A DNA stretch of 64,000 bases from NCBI RefSeq assembly GCF_934668725.1, contig NZ_CAKUOF010000008.1, positions 62,001 through 126,000 of the forward strand, written 5' to 3'. The position numbers and the translations under genes are program-made. Position 1 is the first letter of the stretch. Every line of letters begins with the position of its first letter. The notes beneath the pieces are model-generated. The model saw nothing but the letters and a program-made list of their open reading frames with translations. It searched no databases and was not told the DNA's origin. The stretch comes from an uncultured Dysgonomonas sp. Lineage in GTDB: Bacteria; Bacteroidota; Bacteroidia; Bacteroidales; Dysgonomonadaceae. Shown piece by piece: positions 50,908 to 60,408 of this stretch.

Positions 50908-51858
50908 TTAATAAACTTCTTTAGCAATACGGCGTACACTTTCGGTAGCCATCAAAGCATAAAAATGAATACTGGGTACTCCATATTGTATCAACTCTTT
51001 ACATTGCTTGATTCCCCACTCTATTCCTACTTCTTTGGCATCTGCATCCGATTGGCATTTTCTTAATTCTGAAGCCAGTTCTTCGGGAATATCAGATCTG
51101 AATGTTCGGGGCAAGAGAGTCAAATGATTGGTTTTGTATATAGGTTTTACTCCAGGAATAATCGGTATGGTAATACCTTCGGCACGACAGCGTTCTACAA
51201 ACGAAAAGTATTTACTGTTGTCAAAAAACATTTGGGTTACAAAATATTCTGCTCCTTGTGCCTGTTTCATTTTCAGATAATGAATATCCGAATCCAAATT
51301 AGGAGCTTCTTCATGCTTCTCAGGATAACAAGCCATTCCATAAGAAAACGGAGTTTCGAAACGTTCAAAAGTACCCCTATCTGCTGCTATTCCTTCGTTA
51401 AACTGATTTACCTGCACTTGCAGATCAGTTGCATACTGATTCATATTACCAGACAATTGGTCGGATTCAAGTTTATGTGCATCTCCTCTCAATAGAAGAA
51501 GATTATGAATCCCCAAGAAGTTTAAATCAATCAAAGCATATTCTGTTTCTTCTCTCGTAAATCCTTTACAGATCATGTGAGGAATAGCAGTAATATTATA
51601 TTTATTCTGTATGGAAGCTGCAATAGCTACAGTACCCGGGCGTTTTCTTACATTTACCTTAGTTACAGTACCATCGGGCATTTCCTTATATATATTTTCG
51701 CTATGATGTGTAGTTATATTTATATACTTGGGATCAAATTCGATCAGCTTGTCTATTATATTATACGCTTTCTGAATGCTATTACCTTTCAATGGAGGCA
51801 ATATCTCAAAAGAGAAAGCAGTTTTTCCATTATTTTCGATTAATTCTGTAACTTTCAT
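50908..51858 (-). CDS. metF: Methylenetetrahydrofolate reductase
   Basis: 316 residues. TIM-barrel with FAD: KTAFSFEILPP at the start, the THHSE loop, LLLRGDAHK and the C-terminal AEYFVTQMFFDN block, all typical of MetF. It makes 5-methyl-tetrahydrofolate for methionine synthesis. Short gap to holB, possibly one transcript. No riboswitch fold was seen in the 95 bases upstream. Confidence 0.94.
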   Translation of the reverse strand: MKVTELIENNGKTAFSFEILPPLKGNSIQKAYNIIDKLIEFDPKYINITTHHSENIYKEMPDGTVTKVNVRKRPGTVAIAASIQNKYNITAIPHMICKGFTREETEYALIDLNFLGIHNLLLLRGDAHKLESDQLSGNMNQYATDLQVQVNQFNEGIAADRGTFERFETPFSYGMACYPEKHEEAPNLDSDIHYLKMKQAQGAEYFVTQMFFDNSKYFSFVERCRAEGITIPIIPGVKPIYKTNHLTLLPRTFRSDIPEELASELRKCQSDADAKEVGIEWGIKQCKELIQYGVPSIHFYALMATESVRRIAKEVY

Positions 51859-51953
51859 TATCTGTATTTTCCTTTTACATTTTAATGCAATATTATAAAG
51901 CTGTAAATTAATATACTTGCTTTACTTCTCATTACAATAAAAAGATCTGAACC

Positions 51954-53291
51954 TTACTTAAAGATAGCTTTAAAAATATCATTTCCATTTGCATATATCA
52001 ACAAAGCAAAAATAAATACCATACCTGCAATCTGGGCATACTCCTGAAACTTCTCGTTCGGTTTTCGGCGAGTAATCATTTCATAAAGTAGAAACATTAC
52101 ATGCCCCCCATCTAACATCGGTATTGGCAGAATGTTCATTACGGCAAGAATAACAGATAAGAATGCAGTCATAAACCAAAACGCTTGCCAGTCCCAAGTA
52201 GCAGGGAACATGCTTCCGATACCTCCAAATCCACTCAGGTTAGATAAACCTTCTTTTGTAAATACAAATCTGAATTGAGCAATATATCCTTGTAGCGTTT
52301 CTTTTGCCAAACTCAATCCCGCCGGAAATGAAGCAAAGAAACCAATATCATCATGTTTCAACTGACAAATGGCAGTTAATGGAAGAACAGTAAACCCTAA
52401 CACTCCAGAACTATCGACACTTGCTGTAGTATTATATAGAGAATCGCCTCTGTAATAGCTGATAGTCACATCCGAATTTAAGTTCTCTCCTATATTTTTT
52501 CTGATTCCGGCGAAAGACTCTATTACTTTATCATTCACGGCGATAATACTATCGCCTTTTAACAACCCACTTTTTTGAGCAGCACTACCTTCCAGTACAC
52601 TGTCCACAACGGGAGGAATTTTTATCTCATAAGCCTGTTTTTTTGACCCGATCATCTTATCGGCAAAATCCAAAGGCATAACAATGGTTTGTAATTCTCC
52701 GTTTCGCTCAATTACAACTTCTTTAGCATTAGCAAACTTCATCAGAGTATTTATATCCAATGTTTTATCCATGTGATATTTTAACTCTTTGCCATCGGCA
52801 CTTATAATTTTATCTCCATCCCGGAAACCGGCATCTTTAGCAACTTGGCTAAATTCCATACCACGGCTTACATCTTTGAATGATATATAAGAATCTCCCC
52901 AAGAGAAAAGAATCATTGCATAGATGAAAATGGCCAGAATCACATTAAATAATACTCCACCAATCATAACCAACAGACGTTGCCATGTGGGCTTAGCTCT
53001 GAATTCCCAGGGTTGCTCTGGCTGTTTCATTTGCTCTTTATCCATCGACTCATCGATCATTCCCGCAATTTTCACATATCCTCCCAGAGGTAACCAACCT
53101 ATGCCATATTCAGTATCACTATTTTTAGGTTTAAACTTGAATAGAGAAAAACCTATATCAAAAAAGAGGTAAAATTTTTCGACCTTAATTTTAAATACCC
53201 GGGCAAAAAAGAAATGTCCAAATTCGTGGACAATAACCAATATTGACAAACTTAAAATTAATTGTAATGCTTTTATGAAAAATGTTTCCAT
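51954..53291 (-). CDS. rseP: Site-2 intramembrane metalloprotease RseP
   Basis: 445 residues. Zinc motif HEFGH at residues 22-26 in the first membrane segment, a periplasmic section with two PDZ-like domains (about 125-310), and the third zinc ligand in MLDGGHVMFLLY near 395. It cleaves anti-sigma factors or signal peptide remnants in the inner membrane. It follows dxr, the common dxr-rseP pairing, with 68 bases between. Confidence 0.93.
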   Translation of the reverse strand: METFFIKALQLILSLSILVIVHEFGHFFFARVFKIKVEKFYLFFDIGFSLFKFKPKNSDTEYGIGWLPLGGYVKIAGMIDESMDKEQMKQPEQPWEFRAKPTWQRLLVMIGGVLFNVILAIFIYAMILFSWGDSYISFKDVSRGMEFSQVAKDAGFRDGDKIISADGKELKYHMDKTLDINTLMKFANAKEVVIERNGELQTIVMPLDFADKMIGSKKQAYEIKIPPVVDSVLEGSAAQKSGLLKGDSIIAVNDKVIESFAGIRKNIGENLNSDVTISYYRGDSLYNTTASVDSSGVLGFTVLPLTAICQLKHDDIGFFASFPAGLSLAKETLQGYIAQFRFVFTKEGLSNLSGFGGIGSMFPATWDWQAFWFMTAFLSVILAVMNILPIPMLDGGHVMFLLYEMITRRKPNEKFQEYAQIAGMVFIFALLIYANGNDIFKAIFK

Positions 53292-53359
53292 TAGTCTGTT
53301 TTAGAAAATAAATAATTAAGATCGTAGATCTCTTTAATGTAATTTGTTGTGGTCTACAC

Positions 53360-54505
53360 TTAAATAAGTGAAGTTGCCACCTCTCGCGCTTCGGTATTCG
53401 ACAAAACGTAATCGTCATACGTTGGTTTTTGAATAAACGAAGCTCTTTGCATGGTTTTCTCGATAATATCGCTCATCTCGAGAAATCCTATTTTTTCTTT
53501 TAGAAAAGCCTCTACAACTATTTCATTTGCGGCATTTACAATGCATGGCATATTTCCGCCTTTATTGGCTGCATCAAAAGCGAAAGCAAGATTACGGAAC
53601 TTATCCATATCTGGCTCTTCGAAAGTCATAGTACCCAGCTTAAAGATATCCAGTCGTTCGAAATTAGATTTCAAACGATTCGGATAGGCAAATGCATATT
53701 GAATCGGTAAACGCATATCGGGTAAACCCATCTGCGCTATAATAGAAGAATCTTCGAATTGTACCATCGAATGGATAATTGACTGAGGATGTACGACTAC
53801 CTGCACTTGATTGGGTGTAAGCCCAAAGAGCCATTTTGCTTCGATCATTTCAAAGCCTTTATTCATTAATGTTGCCGAATCGATGGTAATCTTAGCTCCC
53901 ATATCCCAATTAGGATGTTTTAGAGCCTGATGCTTAGTCACTTTTTGCAATTCATCTTTGCTGAATTTACGAAAAGGACCACCCGAAGCTGTCAACAATA
54001 TTTTTTCGATCGGGCTACATTCTCCATTTAAACATTGGAAGATAGCCGAATGTTCCGAATCGACAGGTAATATAGGCACTTTGTTTTCTAATGCCAGTTC
54101 TGTGATTAGTTCACCCGCAACTACCAATGTTTCCTTATTGGCCAATGCAATTGGCTTTTTAGCTTTAATTGCACTAATCGTAGGCGCCAGACCGGCATAT
54201 CCAACCATAGCCGTAAGAACGATATCAATAGGTTCGCTCTGAACTACCTGTACAATAGAATCCATTCCTGCCCAAACCTTAATAGGAAGATCGGCCAGTG
54301 CAGTTTTAAGGGCTTCATATTTATCTTCATTAGCAATCACAACCACCTCAGGCTGAAATTCGCGGGCTTGTTTCACCAGCAAATCCAAGCTGTTATTTGC
54401 AGTAAGTGCATATACCTCAAATTTATCGGAATGCTCCCTGACTACATCCAATGCTTGTGTGCCTATGGATCCTGTTGATCCTAATATAGCGAGTTTACGT
54501 TTCAT
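53360..54505 (-). CDS. dxr: 1-deoxy-D-xylulose-5-phosphate reductoisomerase
   Basis: 381 residues. NADPH-binding start LGSTGSIGTQALDVV, ALANKETLVVAGEL, the metal/substrate block PVDSEHSAIFQCL and ILTASGGPF. It is the committed step of the non-mevalonate isoprenoid pathway. The M23-like gene ends 7 bases upstream, so these two are surely co-transcribed, and rseP follows. Confidence 0.96.
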   Translation of the reverse strand: MKRKLAILGSTGSIGTQALDVVREHSDKFEVYALTANNSLDLLVKQAREFQPEVVVIANEDKYEALKTALADLPIKVWAGMDSIVQVVQSEPIDIVLTAMVGYAGLAPTISAIKAKKPIALANKETLVVAGELITELALENKVPILPVDSEHSAIFQCLNGECSPIEKILLTASGGPFRKFSKDELQKVTKHQALKHPNWDMGAKITIDSATLMNKGFEMIEAKWLFGLTPNQVQVVVHPQSIIHSMVQFEDSSIIAQMGLPDMRLPIQYAFAYPNRLKSNFERLDIFKLGTMTFEEPDMDKFRNLAFAFDAANKGGNMPCIVNAANEIVVEAFLKEKIGFLEMSDIIEKTMQRASFIQKPTYDDYVLSNTEAREVATSLI

Positions 54506-54512
54506 CTATTTT

Positions 54513-55379
54513 TTAGAATGATATATATAATTCGGGATTGATAGGGTTACCCTTATACCAAAGTTCGAATTGTAATGTTGTTTTTTCGGCATTGTCTTTT
54601 CCGTTGCCTACCATAGCAATAGCCTCTCCGGTTCTGACTTTGTCCCCTGTTTTCTTCAAAATCATCGAGACTCCTTTATACACTGATACAAATCCGTTTT
54701 TATGTTGCAATTGAAGCACATATCCATTATCTGCGTAACCTGCAAAAATAACAGATCCTTCGAGTGTAGCAACCACACTTTCGCCTGCAGTTACAATCTT
54801 CACGCCATAATTACCGGTAGAGAGATTAAATTTACCTGTAATTATACCTTTTACCGGGCGAAAAAAAGTGACACCTTCGGTTGGGGTTGCATCGGAAGTC
54901 GAAATTGTTGATAAGTTGTATTTTTCGGCTTCTTCGTATTCTTCGCGGTATTTTCGTTCTTTATCGGTACTTTGTAAAGATTTGTCTGTTTCGGAAATAG
55001 TAACAGTATCTACTTTGTTTTCGGAGTCGGGCTGCACTTTTCCTGCAAAAATATCTTTGATATTATCTAAATATGCAAGCTGGTAGCTTTGCTGAAGTTC
55101 CAATGAGTCTACCTGAATAGCTGCCCGTATTGCCTGTTCTCTAATCTCCGAATCTAAATAGCCCGGCAAATAGTTACGAATAGGTGTTGTTATTATTATA
55201 ACAGAAGCGATTACCATCAGAATAAAAAAAGATGCCAGATACAACATAATACCGTGAAACATTGAAACACGAAGCTTCCACACTTCTTCAAGTGTGTTCT
55301 CATTTAATATAGACAAACGGTACTTGAAGTGTAACCGTTTCCAAAAACTATGTCGATTTTTATCTTTTCTTTTTGCCAT
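54513..55379 (-). CDS. LytM/M23-fold protein with lost zinc ligands
   Basis: 288 residues from the ATG at 55379. Membrane segment at about 46-68, a 90-residue coiled-coil-like region, then an M23 fold (about 175-288): GIITGKFNLSTGNYGVKIV, YVLQLQHKNGFVSVYKG, LQFELWYKG. In active enzymes these read HxGxD, YxTxYaHL and LHFElw; here the His and Asp ligands are Asn, Lys, Gly and Gln. The domain is therefore probably non-hydrolytic, like EnvC or NlpD, and would act by binding amidases or peptidoglycan. Its start lies beside a GGTCT element. Confidence 0.82.
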   Translation of the reverse strand: MAKRKDKNRHSFWKRLHFKYRLSILNENTLEEVWKLRVSMFHGIMLYLASFFILMVIASVIIITTPIRNYLPGYLDSEIREQAIRAAIQVDSLELQQSYQLAYLDNIKDIFAGKVQPDSENKVDTVTISETDKSLQSTDKERKYREEYEEAEKYNLSTISTSDATPTEGVTFFRPVKGIITGKFNLSTGNYGVKIVTAGESVVATLEGSVIFAGYADNGYVLQLQHKNGFVSVYKGVSMILKKTGDKVRTGEAIAMVGNGKDNAEKTTLQFELWYKGNPINPELYISF

Positions 55380-55390
55380 CAAATCATTTT

Positions 55391-55404
55391 AAGGTCTCAG
55401 ACCT
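55391..55404. repeat. GGTCTnnGACC element before LytM-like gene
   Basis: AAGGTCTCAGACCT, exact core GGTCTCAGACC, 11 bases before the minus-strand ATG; the only exact copy upstream of a start rather than after a stop. Confidence 0.65.
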
Positions 55405-55695
55405 CATTATAACTCCACTTGATTAAGCATCGTGACTCTTTGATATTTCTCACCAAACATAATCAAGCATGCAAATTTAATAAAAGAAATACAGATTGTG
55501 GCTTTGCGTTTTAGTATTTCATTAAAGAAAATTAAATTCGATCATTTTAATTCAACAAACAGGCTATTTGGTAAAATATTTCTATCAGAATCGTTTCTTT
55601 AATTTTTTTTAGCTATTTTTGCAGCCTGCTTTTTCGTGAAAAAAAGCTTGAAAAAGTAGTTATAATTAATATTACTATTTATTATAAAGTTATAT
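55405..55695 (+). other. Divergent intergenic region before spt
   Basis: A/T-rich region holding the spt -7 element at 55614-55621 and an imperfect GCTTTTTC / GAAAAAAAGC inverted repeat (about 55628-55647) in the leader. No gene. Confidence 0.45.
55614..55621 (+). promoter_or_regulatory. Candidate -7 element of spt promoter
   Basis: TATTTTTG, exact TAnnTTTG, followed by CAG; leader of about 70 bases. Confidence 0.55.
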
Positions 55696-56907
55696 ATGAG
55701 CCTATTAAGCAATAAGCTATATCGATATGATGCTGCGAGAAATGCTCGCGCTGCAGGTATCTATCCTTATTTTAGAGAAATTCAAAGTGACCAAGACACT
55801 GAGGTAGTTATCAATGGTAGAAAAGTCTTGATGTTTGGCTCAAATGCCTATCTTGGATTGACTAATCACCCCAAAGTAATAGAAGCTTCTGTTGCTGCAA
55901 CCCGCAAATACGGAACAGGTATGGCAGGCTCTCGTTTTTTAAACGGAACTTTGGACATTCACGTTCAATTAGAAAAAAAACTGGCAGCTTTTGTTGGCAA
56001 AGAAGACGCGTTGGTATATTCAACTGGCTTTAATGTTAACCAAGGTGTAGTAGGTTGTATAACAGGTCGCGAAGATTACATTATTTGGGATGAGTTAGAC
56101 CATGCTTCGATAATTGAAGGAAACAGGGCATCCTTATCTACGAAATTGAAATTCCGTCACAATGATATGGATTCTTTGGAAAAACAACTCCAAAAATGTG
56201 AGCCGGACAAAGTTAAGTTAATTGTAGTTGATGGTGTTTTCAGCATGGAGGGTGATGTTATCAATCTGCCTAAAGTCGTAGAGCTATCCAAAAAATACAA
56301 CGCTAACATTATGATCGATGAAGCACATGGTTTAGGTGTATTCGGTCGTAACTTTAACGGAAAAGGTGTCCACGACCATTTCGGATTGACTGATAACATG
56401 GATCTTATCATGGGAACTTTCAGTAAATCCCTAGCATCTATCGGTGGATTTATTGCTGCAGAAGAGACAATTATTGATTACCTTCGTCACAATTCACGTC
56501 CTTATATATTTAGTGCAAGCGTAACGCCGGGTGCAACTGCTGCCGCAAATGCAGCTCTTGATATATTGATGAGCGAACCTGATCGTGTAGAGAATTTGTG
56601 GAATATTACAAACTATGCATTGGAAGGATTCCGTGAGTTAGGTTGTGAAATAGGACATACTAATAGCCCGATTATACCTTTATACATACGAGATAATGAG
56701 AAAACTTTCATTATAACCCGTACTTTGTTTGAGGAAGGTATTTTCGTCAATCCTGTAGTATCTCCGGCTGTTGCTCCAAAAGATACGCTTATAAGATTCT
56801 CGTTAATGGCGACTCACACAAAAGAGCAAGTAGATATTGCTCTCGAAAAAATCGGAGCGATCTTCAAAAAAATGGGAGTATTGGCTAGTAATATGGAAAA
56901 AGCTTAA
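55696..56907 (+). CDS. spt: Serine palmitoyltransferase (alpha-oxoamine synthase)
   Basis: 403 residues, bacterial cytosolic SPT size. PLP fold: GSNAYLGLTNHP, GTGMAGSRFLNGT, VDGVFSMEGD, IDEAHGLGVFG and the PLP Lys in GTFSKSLASIGG. It condenses serine with palmitoyl-CoA to 3-ketosphinganine, starting sphingolipid synthesis, a hallmark of Bacteroidales. The related KBL enzyme is an alternative, but the N terminus (RYDAARNARAAGIYPYFR) fits SPT. Single gene. Confidence 0.88.
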   Translation: MSLLSNKLYRYDAARNARAAGIYPYFREIQSDQDTEVVINGRKVLMFGSNAYLGLTNHPKVIEASVAATRKYGTGMAGSRFLNGTLDIHVQLEKKLAAFVGKEDALVYSTGFNVNQGVVGCITGREDYIIWDELDHASIIEGNRASLSTKLKFRHNDMDSLEKQLQKCEPDKVKLIVVDGVFSMEGDVINLPKVVELSKKYNANIMIDEAHGLGVFGRNFNGKGVHDHFGLTDNMDLIMGTFSKSLASIGGFIAAEETIIDYLRHNSRPYIFSASVTPGATAAANAALDILMSEPDRVENLWNITNYALEGFRELGCEIGHTNSPIIPLYIRDNEKTFIITRTLFEEGIFVNPVVSPAVAPKDTLIRFSLMATHTKEQVDIALEKIGAIFKKMGVLASNMEKA

Positions 56908-56932
56908 ATTTAAGTTTACTACATAATAAAAT

Positions 56933-56965
56933 AAAACCCTCTTTCGTTTAAAGATAGAGGGTTTT
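56933..56965 (+). terminator. Terminator after spt
   Basis: AAAACCCTCT and AGAGGGTTTT, perfect 10-bp stem, followed by TACTT. Confidence 0.85.
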
Positions 56966-57036
56966 TACTTTATATATGCGACTAAATATTCACCACAACA
57001 CTTTACAATAATAAATAATTTACTCAATATCAAGAC

Positions 57037-58329
57037 ATGAAGTATTTTCTTACAAGTTTATTATTAGCAATTACAATCACATTATCGGCGCAATATACAG
57101 TGTCCGGTGGAATCGGTGAAAAACCTTATGAATATACTGACGGACTTGGAGGTACGGGTATTTCCAAGATTTACTTTTTAAATACTTTCTCGGGAGCAAG
57201 TATATCATATACATCCAATGCTGCTGTTGTTCGTTTTTACAAATACAGCCGGTCTTTAGCAGACAAAATATTGATACCTTATTCAGACATATCGACTACT
57301 AATAGTGGAAATAACACAACATATACAATTACTAATCTGGAAGATTCCAGAGGATATTTTGCCGAAGTAAACGGAGTAAATAATGCCATAATATGGATAA
57401 TTGACTATAGCAAGCATCTACCTGTACTCAATTCGATTGAAGCCTTCGAAGAAGGAGATAAATGCGAATACTTGAAGCTTCTAATAAATAAATCAGACGA
57501 CCTACCTTATTATACGACTACAGGAGGTGAATATTCGGTCATCAGAAAATATACTATAGAATATCCTGATTTTGATGGAAACTCAAAAGAGTTCAAAGAG
57601 ACCATCAAGACAGTAGGTCCTCGTGATATCGGCATAGATGCTACGATTGATGCCCCGCTGAAGGACACAAAATTCACTCTGAGCGGCGATCAGATTGCAA
57701 AGCACTTCGGGTTAGATATACATATCGAAAGTAAAGAGTATACGGCGATTGCAGTTAAGGCTTTTATGGATGCAATACAGGTGAATGGCAGCGAAGAATC
57801 AGCTAGTTTGGGTGGTTCTGCTCCTGCACAGATTAACTTCTCGGGGTATGGTAATGAGCCTACTGCCCGTTTTTACACATGGTTTATCTATAACACTTCC
57901 GATATGCAGAATCCGATAGTTCGATATACGGATAAGAATATTCGATATACATTTAATGACGCAGGAACATTTCGGGTTGTATTAGAAGTTGCCGACAGAA
58001 GTTCGATTTGCGCAGATACAGTAAGTACAGATGTATCGATTGCAGTATCAGAACTCAAAGTCCCTAATATTTTTTCTCCGGATGCAAACAGCGAAGAGGC
58101 TAAGGTATTTAGAGTTACTTACAAATCGTTAGTTAAATTTAAGTGTACTATTTTCAACAGATGGGGAAATAAGCTTTACGAATGGACTGATCCTTCGAAA
58201 GGATGGGATGGTAAATACAATGGCAAATACGTGAATACGGGAGTATACTTTTATGCGATAGATGCTCTCGGGTCGGATGGTATACACTACAAAAAAGCCG
58301 GAGATATAAACGTTATACGGAAGAAGTAA
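57037..58329 (+). CDS. Secreted protein with type B (gliding-associated) C-terminal sorting domain
   Basis: 430 residues. Signal peptide (1-18, LSA-Q), an N-terminal beta-rich region of unknown kind, a PKD-like domain (about 265-340, RFYTWFIY...YTFNDAGTFRVVLEV), and a C-terminal domain of 90 residues with PNIFSPDAN, IFNRWGNKLYEW, KGWDGKYNGKYVNTGVYFY and a basic end. The last matches the T9SS type B / gliding-motility C-terminal domain that directs export and surface anchoring. The cargo function is unknown. No PorP/SprF-like partner is adjacent. Confidence 0.85.
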   Translation: MKYFLTSLLLAITITLSAQYTVSGGIGEKPYEYTDGLGGTGISKIYFLNTFSGASISYTSNAAVVRFYKYSRSLADKILIPYSDISTTNSGNNTTYTITNLEDSRGYFAEVNGVNNAIIWIIDYSKHLPVLNSIEAFEEGDKCEYLKLLINKSDDLPYYTTTGGEYSVIRKYTIEYPDFDGNSKEFKETIKTVGPRDIGIDATIDAPLKDTKFTLSGDQIAKHFGLDIHIESKEYTAIAVKAFMDAIQVNGSEESASLGGSAPAQINFSGYGNEPTARFYTWFIYNTSDMQNPIVRYTDKNIRYTFNDAGTFRVVLEVADRSSICADTVSTDVSIAVSELKVPNIFSPDANSEEAKVFRVTYKSLVKFKCTIFNRWGNKLYEWTDPSKGWDGKYNGKYVNTGVYFYAIDALGSDGIHYKKAGDINVIRKK

Positions 58330-58377
58330 AAGGTAAGAAGATATGAAAATTAAAATTTTCATATCTTCTTACCTTTT
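58328..58377. terminator. Long perfect palindrome terminator at stop codon
   Basis: Arms of 24 bases (58328-58351 and 58354-58377) pair perfectly; the stem begins inside the TAA stop. It lies between convergent genes and would work in both directions. Confidence 0.8.
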
Positions 58378-58460
58378 AAGTTCTTAGACTACCCATATCT
58401 AAAAATCATTGACAGTCATAGTTTTAAGATACGACACAAATACCTCCCTATCACTTGTCC

Positions 58461-59012
58461 TTATTTATACTGATCTGGTGTTACTGGTATCTGAAACAGA
58501 TAAACACCATTTTTATCTTTATAAAAATAATTTAATGTAAGATTATTATCCCGTAGCATTTTCATTTGTGGATTTGTCTTGACAAAATTCAAAACAATAG
58601 GTTCCATTATCTTTTTGACTTCAAGAGTGTCAATTGAGCCAGACTCTATATTCACTAAAGTATAATTATACTGAAAGGTCTTAGGCGGAATTACGGTAGT
58701 ATTATCAAGGCGTGTTTCTGAATCAACCATCATGGGACAAGCTTTATTTACCATATTCATTGCCTCTACCATAACTTTATCATAAGATGGTGTCTTGAAA
58801 AGTAATTGTTGGATTCCAAAACAAATCAATACCCCAACTACTGCGCCTATTATTGCTCGAACATTTATCCCTCGCCCTATTCCTCTAGGTTGTGAATTCA
58901 TATCCTGCACTGTTTCCTCTTTCTCAATAGTCTGTGGTAGTTCATAACCACAGCCTGAACAATACTTTGATGTACTAAAATTTTCGGTATCGCATTTATC
59001 ACACTTCTTCAT
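58461..59012 (-). CDS. Zinc-ribbon membrane protein
   Basis: 183 residues. Zinc ribbon at residues 4-21 (CDKC...CSGCG), a linker rich in Glu/Gln, one membrane segment (about 51-67), then a domain of about 110 residues that resembles no family I can name. The ribbon faces the cytoplasm and the C-terminal part the periplasm if the positive-inside rule holds. It starts 14 bases after tldE, hence probably co-transcribed. Confidence 0.75.
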   Translation of the reverse strand: MKKCDKCDTENFSTSKYCSGCGYELPQTIEKEETVQDMNSQPRGIGRGINVRAIIGAVVGVLICFGIQQLLFKTPSYDKVMVEAMNMVNKACPMMVDSETRLDNTTVIPPKTFQYNYTLVNIESGSIDTLEVKKIMEPIVLNFVKTNPQMKMLRDNNLTLNYFYKDKNGVYLFQIPVTPDQYK

Positions 59013-59026
59013 CTTTTTTATTTTTA

Positions 59027-60358
59027 TTATAATCCACTGAAAGTTACACCCTCAAACAATAGAGACGGTATTTGCCGTGAAGAATTGAGTGAGAGAGGGT
59101 CGTTACCGACTTCTACCAAATTATTCCACAGATCAAGAATGTTTCCTGTTATATTCATTTCACCTATAGGTGTTGTTGCAATACCATTTTCAACAAGAAA
59201 ACCTTCAATTCCGAACGAAAAATCGCCTGTGGTACTATTCGTATTTCCACCATTAAAACCTGTCACCCAAATACCTTGATGCATTGTATCCAATAATTGA
59301 GAATGGTTTTTAATCCCATGTTCTAACTTAATTATTGAGGGTGATGCTACAGTAGGCTGGATATTTAGCTTAAGTGCATTATATGTATCAATAAAATAAG
59401 TATTTAAAACTCCTTTACCAATCAACACCCGATCTTCGGTAGCAACACCTTCTCCATCATACCAGCGAGAACCAAATGCCCTTTTTTGATGGGGATTATC
59501 AATCACGGTAAGTTTATCCGATACAATTTTGTCACCTAACCTATTCAACAGGAATGTATTTTTTTGCTGAATTGCAGTACCATACATCGCAGAAATAAGT
59601 GGCGATAATAATTTCATGGATACTGTATTGTCTAAAATCAAATTGTATTTTCCGGACTTAATTTTTGTTTGTCCTAGTTTTTGAAAAGCTCTTTGCAATG
59701 CCTTTCGGGCAATACCTACGGTTTCCAGATCCGCCCAATACAATTTACTGTCATACCAGTAAGACTCGGGACGCGCATCCCCATCTGTCTTGAGCGCAAC
59801 TTCAGATGTTAAGCTATAGGCAGTATCTTGAATCTCGCCCTCAAACCCATTACTTGCCACCATATACTCGGCACCACATCCATCATCATAGCTGGATACT
59901 ACAGATACTATACGGTCATCTGTTCCATAAATCTCATCAACTGTAGCTTTTGCGACAGCTAACTTCCGGTCGACTGTATAATCAAAGAATGTAGAATCGA
60001 ACAGATCTAAATCGTCACCAGAGTTCGAAGTGTAATAACGGGTCATATCCGGTAATTGACGACACAAATCGGGGGCTAGAAAACGTGTAGAAGCAATACC
60101 ATCTTTAATAAATGGTTCTAATTCTGGTTTTTCGAGCCTGTTTGTCGAAAGAGTTCCATACCTGCCATCGACATACAACTCTATGTATAGCTTATTTTCG
60201 GAACTCTGATGCAGTTTATCCAACTGAGTATTCCGATACTCGAAAGAGTTATTATTAGCTACTGTTAGAGACACTCTGGAGGAAGAACAGCCATTTTTCA
60301 GGGCTATTTCCATCGCCCACTGTGCTATATCTTTATGTTGAGATGTTATAAGTGTCAT
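59027..60358 (-). CDS. TldE/PmbA-family metalloprotease subunit
   Basis: 443 residues. TldD/PmbA fold throughout, ending in the conserved TGDFSFGIEGFLVENG and NLVEVGNDP blocks. The HExxxH motif of TldD is absent, so this is the TldE (PmbA) type; the two form a heterodimeric protease that trims unfolded peptides and matures some microcins. The partner TldD is encoded 3 kb upstream at the window edge, with three unrelated genes between. Confidence 0.9.
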   Translation of the reverse strand: MTLITSQHKDIAQWAMEIALKNGCSSSRVSLTVANNNSFEYRNTQLDKLHQSSENKLYIELYVDGRYGTLSTNRLEKPELEPFIKDGIASTRFLAPDLCRQLPDMTRYYTSNSGDDLDLFDSTFFDYTVDRKLAVAKATVDEIYGTDDRIVSVVSSYDDGCGAEYMVASNGFEGEIQDTAYSLTSEVALKTDGDARPESYWYDSKLYWADLETVGIARKALQRAFQKLGQTKIKSGKYNLILDNTVSMKLLSPLISAMYGTAIQQKNTFLLNRLGDKIVSDKLTVIDNPHQKRAFGSRWYDGEGVATEDRVLIGKGVLNTYFIDTYNALKLNIQPTVASPSIIKLEHGIKNHSQLLDTMHQGIWVTGFNGGNTNSTTGDFSFGIEGFLVENGIATTPIGEMNITGNILDLWNNLVEVGNDPLSLNSSRQIPSLLFEGVTFSGL

Positions 60359-60408
60359 CTTTTAATTGTTTTTTATAAATAAAGTGCTTTAGAGCTAAAT
60401 ATCTAAAA

